Part shown: positions 1 through 5,881 of the stretch, piece after piece
Position numbering within the stretch: position 1 is the stretch's first letter
Layout of the letters: every line of letters starts with the position of its first letter
Source: Desulfobacterales bacterium
GTDB lineage: Bacteria; Desulfobacterota; Desulfobacteria; Desulfobacterales; ETH-SRB1
NCBI GenBank assembly: GCA_030017395.1
Contig: JASEIZ010000140.1
Location: forward strand, 1-5,917
Direction of reading: 5' to 3'
Length of the DNA: 5,917 bases
Position numbers and translations under genes: made by a program
The notes under the pieces: generated by a model
Told to the model about the DNA's origin: nothing
Database searches by the model: none
What the model saw: only the letters and a program-made list of their open reading frames with translations

Positions 1-19
1 ACTAAATTGGAGATGATCC
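1..19 (+). repeat. Left copy of a 19-bp inverted repeat shared with 5863-5881
   Basis: Positions 1-19 (ACTAAATTGGAGATGATCC) match the reverse complement of 5863-5881 (ACTAAATTGGAGAAGAACC) at 17 of 19 positions, with the first 13 identical. The left copy lies antisense inside the S23-like fragment and touches the window edge, so it may be longer. Confidence 0.5.
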
Positions 20-125
20 GAAAATTGGAAATTTGGCCTTCATGCTTTTGTACTGTGTCGTGCCAGACCATATCTGATAGCGCTTCTGCCAGGTTGTAAA
101 CATCCAACTCGTAAACTCGTTCCAT
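1..125 (-). CDS. Four-helix-bundle (S23/IVP-like) protein, N-terminal fragment running off the window
   Basis: An open frame begins at an ATG (123-125) and stays open to the window edge, giving about 41 residues that start MERVYELDVYNLAEALSDMV. A purine-rich GGGAG lies just upstream with very short spacing, and an in-frame TAG lies a few codons further up, so this ATG is the first possible start. The pattern V-Y-x-L-x-V-Y-x-L-A-E-x-L-S-D-x-V-W resembles the first helix of the four-helix-bundle family related to proteins encoded in 23S rRNA intervening sequences. The biochemical role of that family is not firmly known. After about residue 22 (W-H-D-T-V-Q-K-H-E-G-Q-I-S-N-F) the resemblance weakens, and the DNA there contains a sequence repeated at the other end of the window. 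The gene may therefore be a truncated remnant. The call rests on one helix and is tentative. Confidence 0.45.
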   Translation of the reverse strand, partial: MERVYELDVYNLAEALSDMVWHDTVQKHEGQISNFRIISNL

Positions 126-148
126 CTCTCCCTAATTTCTATTTTCCA

Positions 149-183
149 GTTTCAAGTTTCAAGCCGTGAACCATTACGTGAAC
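149..183. repeat. Short degenerate direct repeats upstream of the S23-like gene
   Basis: Two exact tandem copies of GTTTCAA (149-155, 156-162) are followed by two copies of CGTGAAC (165-171, 177-183) with a 12-bp period. On the minus strand they read as GTTCACG units followed by TTGAAAC units, ending about 25 bp before the S23-like start codon. From general memory, low-complexity GTTCACG/TTGAAAC strings often occur beside four-helix-bundle genes in environmental genomes. I treat that as weak support only. The function is unknown. Confidence 0.5.
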
Positions 184-204
184 TATTACCGAATATTTGC
201 CTTA

Positions 205-227
205 AGCTTGCGGTTAATTCGCAAGCT
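205..227 (-). terminator. Stem-loop spanning the holB stop codon (possible weak terminator)
   Basis: An 8-bp perfect stem (205-212 paired with 220-227, AGCTTGCG/CGCAAGCT) encloses a 7-nt loop that contains the holB TAA. The run after the stem on the minus strand is TTAAGGC rather than a U tract, so it does not fit a classical intrinsic terminator. It could protect the 3' end, assist Rho-dependent ending, or be incidental. Confidence 0.35.
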
Positions 228-1251
228 GCATTACCATTGCTTCTACAGTCAACCTTAAATTAGCGCCGGCCTTAATTCCTTTCTGTGCTGTCCGCACAGC
301 TTCAATTTTTTCTATTATTTGTTCTATTGTAAGTTTTTGTGCAACCTTTTGAATGTTGTCAACCAAATCCCTGTTTATAATTTTCTCGGGACAGGATTTA
401 TATACAACAATGTCTCTTAGCCATAATTTAATTATCTCCAGAGTGTCTTGCAGGATTTCCTTGTTTTTTGATAGCTCTGCTGCAAAAGCCAAAAGTGAAG
501 CAACCGGTTTTGTGGACCTTTGTTGCCCTGCCATATTAAGGCTTAAGCTATTTATAAGCCAGCTGCGCCGGTTTACCCATTTTATACGGTTCTTAGACTC
601 AACCATTGAAAGGGCTTTAGACAAACTCCCTCTTGCCAGAGTTGCGATTGTTTTTGCATCATCATAATCAAGCCCTTTTTTGCCAACCAGAACATCTTCC
701 AGGCTCTTGCGGGAAATTGGGTTAAATCTAATATGCTGGCAGCGTGAAACAATTGTTGGAAGGAGATCAGACGACTGTATGGCGGTTATTATCAAAACGG
801 TCCGGCGGGGGGGTTCCTCAAGAACCTTGAGCAACGCATTGCCGGCAGAAGGGTTCATTGCCCTGGCATCTGATATTATTACAACACGCATCCTTGCTTC
901 GTAAGGTTTCATGGCAAGAACATCTTGCAAAGAACGTATTTGACCAATCTTGATATAGGCGCCTGACGGTTTAATATGTATGATGTCGGGATGATTTCCT
1001 GATCGTATTTTCACGCATGCTTTACAATAACAAATCCGGTTTTTTGTTGCTTGATTCGCGCTCTGAAAAAAGCTCCATGGATCTTTATTTAGACAGTTAC
1101 ACGCCATGGCAAACATCATGGCTGTAGCGCATTTGCCGACCCCTTCCACGCCTGTAAAAAGAAGGGCATTAGGAATAGTGTTGTGTCGTAGAAGGGATGT
1201 TAAAAGTTGTACCGGCTTTTTTTGGTCTATTATTACCGCAAGTTTGGACAC
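214..1251 (-). CDS. holB: DNA polymerase III subunit delta prime
   Basis: This is the clamp-loader subunit that helps place the beta sliding clamp on DNA at the replication fork. The product is 345 residues, a normal length for the family. Visible features in order are a P-loop-like GVEGVGKC at residues 34-41, a cysteine cluster (C51, C53, C74, C76, C79) matching the zinc module and followed by the family-typical GNHPDI (85-90), the sensor-like NALLKVLEEPP (138-148), and the SRC motif in TIVSRCQ (166-172). A helical collar domain follows. The residue after the P-loop lysine is Cys instead of Ser/Thr, consistent with weak or absent ATP hydrolysis, as known for delta prime. The start is GTG, 4 nt after the stop of the IHF-like gene, with no clear Shine-Dalgarno sequence, so translation is probably coupled to that gene. 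No other good start precedes the P-loop. Confidence 0.95.
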   Translation of the reverse strand: MSKLAVIIDQKKPVQLLTSLLRHNTIPNALLFTGVEGVGKCATAMMFAMACNCLNKDPWSFFQSANQATKNRICYCKACVKIRSGNHPDIIHIKPSGAYIKIGQIRSLQDVLAMKPYEARMRVVIISDARAMNPSAGNALLKVLEEPPRRTVLIITAIQSSDLLPTIVSRCQHIRFNPISRKSLEDVLVGKKGLDYDDAKTIATLARGSLSKALSMVESKNRIKWVNRRSWLINSLSLNMAGQQRSTKPVASLLAFAAELSKNKEILQDTLEIIKLWLRDIVVYKSCPEKIINRDLVDNIQKVAQKLTIEQIIEKIEAVRTAQKGIKAGANLRLTVEAMVMQLAN

Positions 1252-1255
1252 AAAT

Positions 1256-1531
1256 TTAATTGTCTGCTCTGTTTTTCAATTCTTTTCCAGCCTTAAAAAA
1301 CGGGAGCTTTTTGGGTTTTATTAGAACCTTTTCACCTGTCTTTGGGTTTCTGCCGGTATATGATTTGTACTCTTTTACAAAAAAGCTGCTCAGCCCGCGA
1401 ATTTCAACTCTTTCCTCCTGCACCAAGGCGTTTTGTATAGAACCAAAAAATATTTGAACCACCTTTGCAGCATCCGATTTTGAGATATTAGCCTCGTTTT
1501 TTAGGGCGGAAATAATCTCTAGTTTATTCAT
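1256..1531 (-). CDS. HU/IHF-family DNA-bending protein (IHF-beta-like)
   Basis: This is a small histone-like protein that binds and sharply bends DNA as a dimer. It acts in nucleoid structure, replication, recombination and transcription. The product is 91 residues, the normal family length. It has an N-terminal helical part (MNKLEIISALKNEANISKSD), the VEIRG strand (42-46), then the arm TGRNPKTGEK (59-68) with the intercalating proline at residue 63, and the closing LPFFKAGKELK (76-86). The signature stretch usually reads GFGSF or GFGTF but here reads G-L-S-S-F (46-50). Wording such as VEIRG and TGRNPKTGEKV is closer to IHF than to HU, but whether it acts as a homodimer or pairs with another subunit cannot be told. 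The ATG at 1529-1531 has AAGGAG 5 nt upstream. The frame stays open upstream to 1660, but that part lies in repeat DNA and is not coding. holB follows after 4 nt. Confidence 0.93.
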   Translation of the reverse strand: MNKLEIISALKNEANISKSDAAKVVQIFFGSIQNALVQEERVEIRGLSSFFVKEYKSYTGRNPKTGEKVLIKPKKLPFFKAGKELKNRADN

Positions 1532-1536
1532 ATGTT

Positions 1537-1542
1537 CTCCTT
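1537..1542 (-). promoter_or_regulatory. Ribosome binding site of the IHF-like gene
   Basis: The minus strand reads AAGGAG with a 5-nt spacer to the ATG at 1529-1531. This strong site decides the start against the longer open frame that reaches 1660. Confidence 0.85.
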
Positions 1543-1577
1543 TTTGCAATACCTCCCATTTAATGTAATGTAAAACT

Positions 1578-1755
1578 GACGGTCTCGTAAAAAGTCTCTT
1601 TAGCCTGTAATTTCGAGTAAAACGAGAAATCTTTATTCTGCAACCTATTGGCAAGCACATTCCCCGCTATTTACAGATGGGAGCTTCAAAAGATAAGATT
1701 TCTCCCTGCGGTCGAAACGACACATTCGATGAGTCCGACTTTTTATGGGTTCTTC
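1578..1755. repeat. MITE/REPIN-like imperfect palindrome in the gap between the NusG-like and IHF-like genes
   Basis: The ends form an inverted repeat. Positions 1578-1596 match the reverse complement of 1737-1755 at 14 of 19 positions, including the exact 9-bp core TAAAAAGTC/GACTTTTTA. An inner pair, 1606-1633 with 1695-1722, matches at 20 of 28, including exact TTTCGA and GAGAAATCTT blocks. A non-repeated centre of about 60 bp remains. The whole spans about 180 bp, carries no gene, and could fold into one long hairpin in DNA or RNA. The architecture resembles non-autonomous miniature elements. From general memory, strings like TTTCGACCG...GGGAGAAATCTT and CGTAAAAAGTC are dispersed in many environmental and deltaproteobacterial genomes. 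No second copy is available in this window to prove mobility, and no target-site duplication was identified. Confidence 0.65.
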
Positions 1756-1781
1756 AAAAATATTAAACAGAACTCGTTTAA
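1756..1781 (-). terminator. Weak AT-rich hairpin with T tract after the NusG-like gene
   Basis: Just past the NusG-like stop, the minus strand has TTAAAC (1776-1781), a 7-nt loop, GTTTAA (1763-1768), and after TA a run of five T (1756-1760). This is the layout of an intrinsic terminator, but the 6-bp stem has only one G-C pair and would be weak. It overlaps the promoter called at 1760-1788, so one of the two readings may be accidental. Confidence 0.25.
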
Positions 1782-1788
1782 AAGTCAA
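1760..1788 (-). promoter_or_regulatory. Sigma70-like promoter for the IHF-like gene and holB
   Basis: The minus strand reads TTGACT (1783-1788, 5 of 6 to the -35 consensus), a 17-nt spacer, then TAATAT (1760-1765, 4 of 6 to the -10 consensus). It begins 4 bp after the NusG-like stop codon. Transcription from here would start near 1750-1754, enter the palindromic element at once, and give a leader of about 220 nt before the IHF-like start. This is a motif match only. Confidence 0.45.
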
Positions 1789-1792
1789 GCGG

Positions 1793-2320
1793 TTATGACA
1801 ATATTTTTGGGAGTCTTTCAACATCGTCTTCGCTCACATCTACTGCAGCAAACTGTCTAAGCGCTTCGATAGCAACAACAACCCTCCCCTTGCCCCTGTA
1901 TTGGACAAAAACCCCCGTCACCCCCGCAAATGGGCCGTAAATCACCATAACAGGGTCCCCTTTTTTGAAATGGGCGCCGGTTAAAACCCTGTTGTCTCCC
2001 GCCACCATAATTTTAAGAGATTCAATGGTCTCTGCGGCAACAGAGATAGGCCCTTCTTTGTTGCCGAGTAAACGGACAGCCCCGACTGTCTTTACAATTT
2101 CAATATGTTTGGCAGGGTGCAGGTCTGTTTTTAAAAACAGATACCCTGGGAAAAGAGGTGTTCTTATCATTAACCGTCTGTCACGGCGCCTGCTTTTTAC
2201 CAGGATTTTTGGCAGGAAAACCTCGAACGATTTTTTGGACAGAGCGTCATTAACTACATTTTCGAACCTGCTTTTCGTATGCACAACATACCACAGACGA
2301 TCTGTATGTTTAATGTTCAT
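1793..2320 (-). CDS. NusG-paralog transcription elongation/antitermination factor (RfaH/UpxY-like)
   Basis: NusG-family proteins bind RNA polymerase across its clamp and reduce pausing, and specialised paralogs act on selected long operons. The product is 175 residues from the ATG at 2318-2320. The NGN domain spans about residues 7-106, opening with L-W-Y-V-V-H-T-K and carrying the family hallmark PLFPGYLFL (55-63). A KOW domain follows, with KKGDPVMVIYGPFAG at about 119-133 and a closing segment rich in V-A-I-E-A. The length and the position outside a secE-rplK cluster point to a paralog rather than housekeeping NusG. The neighbouring lptD suggests an envelope or polysaccharide role, as for RfaH and UpxY; this is inferred. 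A TTG four codons upstream (2330-2332) would give 179 residues, but the CGGAG at 2334-2338 sits only 1 nt from it, so the ATG is preferred. No ops-type recruitment element was recognised nearby. Confidence 0.88.
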   Translation of the reverse strand: MNIKHTDRLWYVVHTKSRFENVVNDALSKKSFEVFLPKILVKSRRRDRRLMIRTPLFPGYLFLKTDLHPAKHIEIVKTVGAVRLLGNKEGPISVAAETIESLKIMVAGDNRVLTGAHFKKGDPVMVIYGPFAGVTGVFVQYRGKGRVVVAIEALRQFAAVDVSEDDVERLPKILS

Positions 2321-2333
2321 ATAAAAACTCAAA

Positions 2334-2338
2334 CTCCG
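2334..2338 (-). promoter_or_regulatory. Ribosome binding site of the NusG-like gene, abutting the lptD stop codon
   Basis: The minus strand reads CGGAG immediately after the lptD TAA (2339-2341). It is 13 nt from the ATG at 2318-2320, which is long, and 1 nt from the TTG at 2330-2332, which is too short. A GAG at 2328-2330 lies 7 nt from the ATG. The layout suggests that ribosomes finishing lptD re-initiate on the next gene. Confidence 0.45.
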
Positions 2339-4723
2339 TTACAACGGCTCTTCCATCATGCCTCCAGCAATATCCCTGCCGAACTCTCCAATTCCGTAAA
2401 GACTAATTATAAAGGAGTATTTTCTGTCATTATCCTCGTCTGCGTAGTTAAAATCTATAGACCAGCACTGAGCCTTGTATAAACACCCAACACTTTTCCT
2501 GATATCCTGGGTACTGTAAAGATTACGCTCATAATCAGCATATACGTTCAGCTGGTCAGTTACTGCCAGAGTTATATCAGTATAAATAGATTCACTCGAA
2601 TTGTAGGTATATCTGTGTTCAACAAAAAGCTTATCTCCGCGTTCATCAGATAATGTTACCGCAACATTGCGTGATTTAACCAGGCTATCGTATTGACACC
2701 ATGTAGCATCTGCCTGCGCAGAAACATACTTGACAGGAGTTATCTCTATTTCGCCATAGATTGTTGAAAAAGGCCGCTTTTCCTTTTGATTTGCCCATTG
2801 AGACGGGGTGTCTTCTTTTGCTTCATTAATGTTATAGCTTTGCTCCAGTTTTAAACGGCAAAACTGGTTATAGGTATAATTAGAGGTTTCGTCTTTGCCG
2901 CTTTCGTCTTTGCCGTCTTTCTTTGCGTTGTTGATCTGCGATTTTGATGTAAAAACATTCGTCAAAGAATATGTTACAAGGTTTGTTCTCGCAATATTGT
3001 CAATAGCATCAAACTGTGGATATTTACTGCTTTGATCCTTTCCCGGTATATATTGATATGTTACCTGCGGTGTTATTGCGTGTTTTATCTTGTTAATCCA
3101 GCTTGTTTGCAGATTGTATATTTTATAAATGTTTGAAGAAAGGTCTAATTTGACATCATACATTTCTCTATACAGCGTTGCCTTATCAGAGGAGCTATAT
3201 TCTTCTTTGTCAAAATACCAGGCGGTTTCCCTAAATCCCACCGATGGTTCAAAGGAAAGGTAGTGCTTGAATTGCAACGGCAAATACAATCTTGGGTATG
3301 CATCTATTCTGTGTGCTCTTGGAGCAGCCTCTGAATCATCTTCTCTGTAGAAATATGTATATTCGGAATCAAGGTCAAAATAAAAAGGCGTGCCGAATAG
3401 CTGTTGTCTGGATGCATTAAAATCAACGATCGGCAGCATCTGTAGGGTTGTGTCTGTTTCCTCCTGGCGACGGGTTATGACATTATCATACCAGCGGGTC
3501 TCGGCATTAAGACTGAATTGTGACCAGCTTTTGTTTATGCTCAGGCTGTTTATCCTTGTTGAATCATCGTACTCGTCAAGGTCTCTGCCGAAGCTTTTAT
3601 TAAAAAATTTGTCGGTTTTTTCAAACCCTGTATATCCATCCTTAAATTCATGCAGATAATCCTGATCGCTGACAATATCTATATCCAGTTTTGCATTAAA
3701 ATCAAAAGGCAGGGCCTGATCATGCTTCATCCTGAACCAGTATCGGTCGGTATTGGGCCTGAGCCCACTGACATCCGCATATCCCCATTCTTCACTCGAT
3801 TCCAGCGTGCCGTTATCTACCCTCCTGTCCCGTAAAAAGTCATACATCATGGTTCCTTTTGACTTTTCATCTAAAACATAGCGGTATTCAAAACCTATTT
3901 TTTCTCCCCTGCGTCCAATATGGTGGTAATATAGGGTTGCATCCGAACTTTCGTTAATAGCCCAGTAAAAAGGCTGTATATATTCCTCCCATTTCCGTTC
4001 CGAATATAGTATTTGTGGCGGCAACAAGCCTGACTGTCTCTTTGTCTTTGCAGGAAAAACCAAAAATGGCGTGTACAACACAGGAACCTTTTTGGCCCAA
4101 AGAGCCGCATGCTTAACAAAGCCATATCCTTCCATGGTAACCTTCAGGTTTCTTCCTGTTATTTTCCATGCCGGAGAATCGCCATCACATGTTGTAAGGC
4201 TGCCTTTTGCAACGGCGTAAGAGCTTTTTCCTGTCTTTTGTATTTTGTCCCCTCTTATATAAAAATGGTTTTGCTTAATAAATATTGTTCCATTATATGC
4301 TGTTCCGATCTCAGCCTCCATGTCCATATCCATCTTATCGCCGACAAGCACATCTTCACCCACCGTCATTATCACATGGCCGACAGCCAGCATCTCCATG
4401 GTTTTATCATCAAAACGAACAAAATCGGCAGTAAGCCTTTTGTCCTGCTTTGTTATGACAACATTTCCTTTTGCGATATGCTGGTTGGTTTTTTTATCAA
4501 AGCTTACTTCATCGGCTGTAATATACCAGGGCTCGGCAGGATCATCATCAAACATTCTCTCAGGGCTCTGTGCAAAAGAAACCCTTGCGGTTGCAATTAT
4601 AATGAGAAAGACAAGAAACAAAGGGGGAATAATATAACGAAAAGAGCTTGAAAACAGTCTGTATGTTCCAATCAGCCTATAAACACAGCTATAATTCTTA
4701 CTTTGGGGTCTGTTGTGAGGCAT
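2339..4723 (-). CDS. lptD: LPS-assembly protein LptD (OstA/Imp)
   Basis: LptD is the outer-membrane beta-barrel that, with lipoprotein LptE, inserts lipopolysaccharide into the outer leaflet. From the ATG at 4721-4723 the product is 794 residues, normal for the family. A hydrophobic segment at about 31-51 ends in S-F-A, fitting a signal peptide. An OstA/LptA-like periplasmic domain follows (about 66-180), containing ITADEVSFD and AKGNVVITK. The LptD signature PVLYTPFLVFP lies at 214-224 with SGLLPP at 231-236, followed by many amphipathic barrel strands. The late HAITPQVTYQYIP (548-560) and PQFDAID (569-575) are also typical. Cysteines at 179, 747 and 753 could form the barrel-to-periplasm disulfide, but the N-terminal cysteine known in E. 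coli is absent from the mature region. A GTG at 4754-4756, inside the end of purM, would add 11 residues but has no Shine-Dalgarno sequence. The ATG has only weak GGA or AGGGA candidates, so the start is uncertain. Confidence 0.95.
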   Translation of the reverse strand: MPHNRPQSKNYSCVYRLIGTYRLFSSSFRYIIPPLFLVFLIIIATARVSFAQSPERMFDDDPAEPWYITADEVSFDKKTNQHIAKGNVVITKQDKRLTADFVRFDDKTMEMLAVGHVIMTVGEDVLVGDKMDMDMEAEIGTAYNGTIFIKQNHFYIRGDKIQKTGKSSYAVAKGSLTTCDGDSPAWKITGRNLKVTMEGYGFVKHAALWAKKVPVLYTPFLVFPAKTKRQSGLLPPQILYSERKWEEYIQPFYWAINESSDATLYYHHIGRRGEKIGFEYRYVLDEKSKGTMMYDFLRDRRVDNGTLESSEEWGYADVSGLRPNTDRYWFRMKHDQALPFDFNAKLDIDIVSDQDYLHEFKDGYTGFEKTDKFFNKSFGRDLDEYDDSTRINSLSINKSWSQFSLNAETRWYDNVITRRQEETDTTLQMLPIVDFNASRQQLFGTPFYFDLDSEYTYFYREDDSEAAPRAHRIDAYPRLYLPLQFKHYLSFEPSVGFRETAWYFDKEEYSSSDKATLYREMYDVKLDLSSNIYKIYNLQTSWINKIKHAITPQVTYQYIPGKDQSSKYPQFDAIDNIARTNLVTYSLTNVFTSKSQINNAKKDGKDESGKDETSNYTYNQFCRLKLEQSYNINEAKEDTPSQWANQKEKRPFSTIYGEIEITPVKYVSAQADATWCQYDSLVKSRNVAVTLSDERGDKLFVEHRYTYNSSESIYTDITLAVTDQLNVYADYERNLYSTQDIRKSVGCLYKAQCWSIDFNYADEDNDRKYSFIISLYGIGEFGRDIAGGMMEEPL
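2888..2923 (-). repeat. Short coding repeat in lptD giving a charged loop
   Basis: The 15-bp unit GTCTTTGCCGCTTTC (2891-2905) is followed at once by a near copy beginning GTCTTTGCCGTCTTTC (2906-2921). It encodes the lysine/aspartate-rich string KKDGKDESGKDE between predicted barrel strands. The segment probably lies in a loop and may have expanded by slippage. Confidence 0.5.
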
Positions 4724-4746
4724 CAAGTCCGATTTTTCCCTGTCCG

Positions 4747-5790
4747 CTAAACCCACTCGACGCGCTGGGCAGATTCTTTTCTTTCAATTATCTCCCCTAT
4801 TATAAAACCTTTTTCTTTAATAGCGCTAAGCTGCTCCAGCATCTCCTGTGCCGAACTTTCCAGCACAATTGCTATCATCCCGATTCCATTATTAAAAGTG
4901 CGCATCATCTCTTTGTCGGATATGTTGCCGGCCTTTTTCAAAAAAGGAAACACATGAGGCACGTCCCAGCTTTCCTTGTGCATCACAAGATTACACCCTT
5001 TTGGTATTATGCGCAGAATATTGTCTTCAAGACCTCCGCCTGTAATATGGGCAAGCCCGCGTATTGGCAGGCCCTTGTGTATACGAGAAATAGCTGCCGA
5101 ATATATTTTTGTTGGCGTAAGAAGCTCTTCACCCACTGTTTGACCAAGCTCAGGAACATAATCATCGATTTTTAGTTTTAAAACATCAAAACAGATCTTT
5201 CGAGCCAAAGAATATCCGTTGCTGTGAAGGCCGCTGGATGCTATTCCGATAACCTTGTTGCCGACATGAATTTCAGACCCGTCAATAATTTTGCTGTTAT
5301 CAACCAGACCCACAGCAAAACCTGCCAGATCATATTCGTTTTCTTTATAAAAGCCCGGCATCTCCGCTGTTTCGCCACCTATTAGGGCACACCCTGCCTG
5401 TCTGCAGCCCTCTGCGACTCCCTCGACAATTTCTGCAGCAATTTTTGTATTCAACTTCCCCATTGACAGATAATCAAGAAAAAACAGCGGCTTTGCACCT
5501 TGCACAAGGATATCGTTTACAGACATGGCTACAAGGTCGATCCCCACCGTGTCATGTTTGTCCATCATAAAAGCTATTTTAAGCTTTGTGCCAACTCCAT
5601 CTGTCGAGCTTACAAGAACCGGATTGTCAATATCTGCAAGGTTAAGCGAATAAAGCCCTCCGAACCCTCCAACGTCACCTATAACACCTGTCCTTGGCGT
5701 CTGTTTTACAATCTTTTTTATGGTCTTAATAAAGCTGTTGGCTTTGTCAATATCTACGCCGGCATCGGCATAGGTTAAGGGCTTGTTCAT
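4747..5790 (-). CDS. purM: Phosphoribosylformylglycinamidine cyclo-ligase (AIR synthetase)
   Basis: PurM is cytoplasmic and carries out the fifth step of purine synthesis, closing the ring of formylglycinamidine ribonucleotide to aminoimidazole ribonucleotide with ATP. The product is 347 residues, full family length. Visible motifs are the ATP-binding STDGVGTKL (62-70), GIDLVAMSVNDILVQGAKPL (83-102), GGETAEMP (138-145), SSGLHSNGYSL (185-195), LTPTKIY (224-230), HITGGGLEDN (248-257) and FNNGIGM (299-305). All key blocks appear intact. The usual proline before the arginine in the GGGLxxNxPR block is replaced by leucine (N-I-L-R), a small deviation. The ATG at 5788-5790 has AGGAG with a 6-nt spacer. 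The TAG stop lies just before or inside the lptD start region, so the two are probably cotranscribed. No other purine genes are in the window. Confidence 0.97.
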   Translation of the reverse strand: MNKPLTYADAGVDIDKANSFIKTIKKIVKQTPRTGVIGDVGGFGGLYSLNLADIDNPVLVSSTDGVGTKLKIAFMMDKHDTVGIDLVAMSVNDILVQGAKPLFFLDYLSMGKLNTKIAAEIVEGVAEGCRQAGCALIGGETAEMPGFYKENEYDLAGFAVGLVDNSKIIDGSEIHVGNKVIGIASSGLHSNGYSLARKICFDVLKLKIDDYVPELGQTVGEELLTPTKIYSAAISRIHKGLPIRGLAHITGGGLEDNILRIIPKGCNLVMHKESWDVPHVFPFLKKAGNISDKEMMRTFNNGIGMIAIVLESSAQEMLEQLSAIKEKGFIIGEIIERKESAQRVEWV

Positions 5791-5796
5791 GTTTAT

Positions 5797-5801
5797 CTCC
5801 T
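5797..5801 (-). promoter_or_regulatory. Ribosome binding site of purM
   Basis: The minus strand reads AGGAG with a 6-nt spacer to the purM ATG, a standard strong site. In the rest of the leader (5802-5917) I found no convincing -35/-10 pair and no recognisable purine riboswitch core. The best -10-like string is GATAAT, but it lacks a partner at proper spacing. Confidence 0.8.
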
Positions 5802-5862
5802 ACTTGTTCGTGTCCGTCCTCCACAAAAATTATCCTTCACTAATAGACAACTTTTTAAAAAT

Positions 5863-5881
5863 GGTTCTTCTCCAATTTAGT
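5863..5881 (-). repeat. Right copy of the 19-bp inverted repeat, in the purM leader
   Basis: On the minus strand this reads ACTAAATTGGAGAAGAACC and pairs with positions 1-19 (17 of 19). It lies 73 bp upstream of the purM start codon, between the window edge and the T5A5 palindrome at 5852-5861. The identity of the repeat is unknown. It may belong to a dispersed family or be the edge of a longer element outside the window. Confidence 0.45.

Noticed and set aside
1532..1660. In-frame upstream extension of the IHF-like gene (43 extra residues)
   Set aside because: It lies in the palindromic element, and the family length and the AAGGAG ribosome site both place the start at 1531.
1648..1860. A 70-codon plus-strand open frame across the palindrome and the NusG-like 3' end
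   Set aside because: It is composed of repeat DNA and antisense coding sequence and has no ribosome site of note.
4109..4651. A 180-codon plus-strand open frame opposite the 5' part of lptD
   Set aside because: It is antisense to a clearly coding lptD, cysteine-rich and without family features, so it is a frame shadow.
4648..5175. A 175-codon plus-strand open frame across the purM-lptD junction
   Set aside because: It overlaps conserved coding sequence of purM and lptD and shows no recognisable protein pattern.
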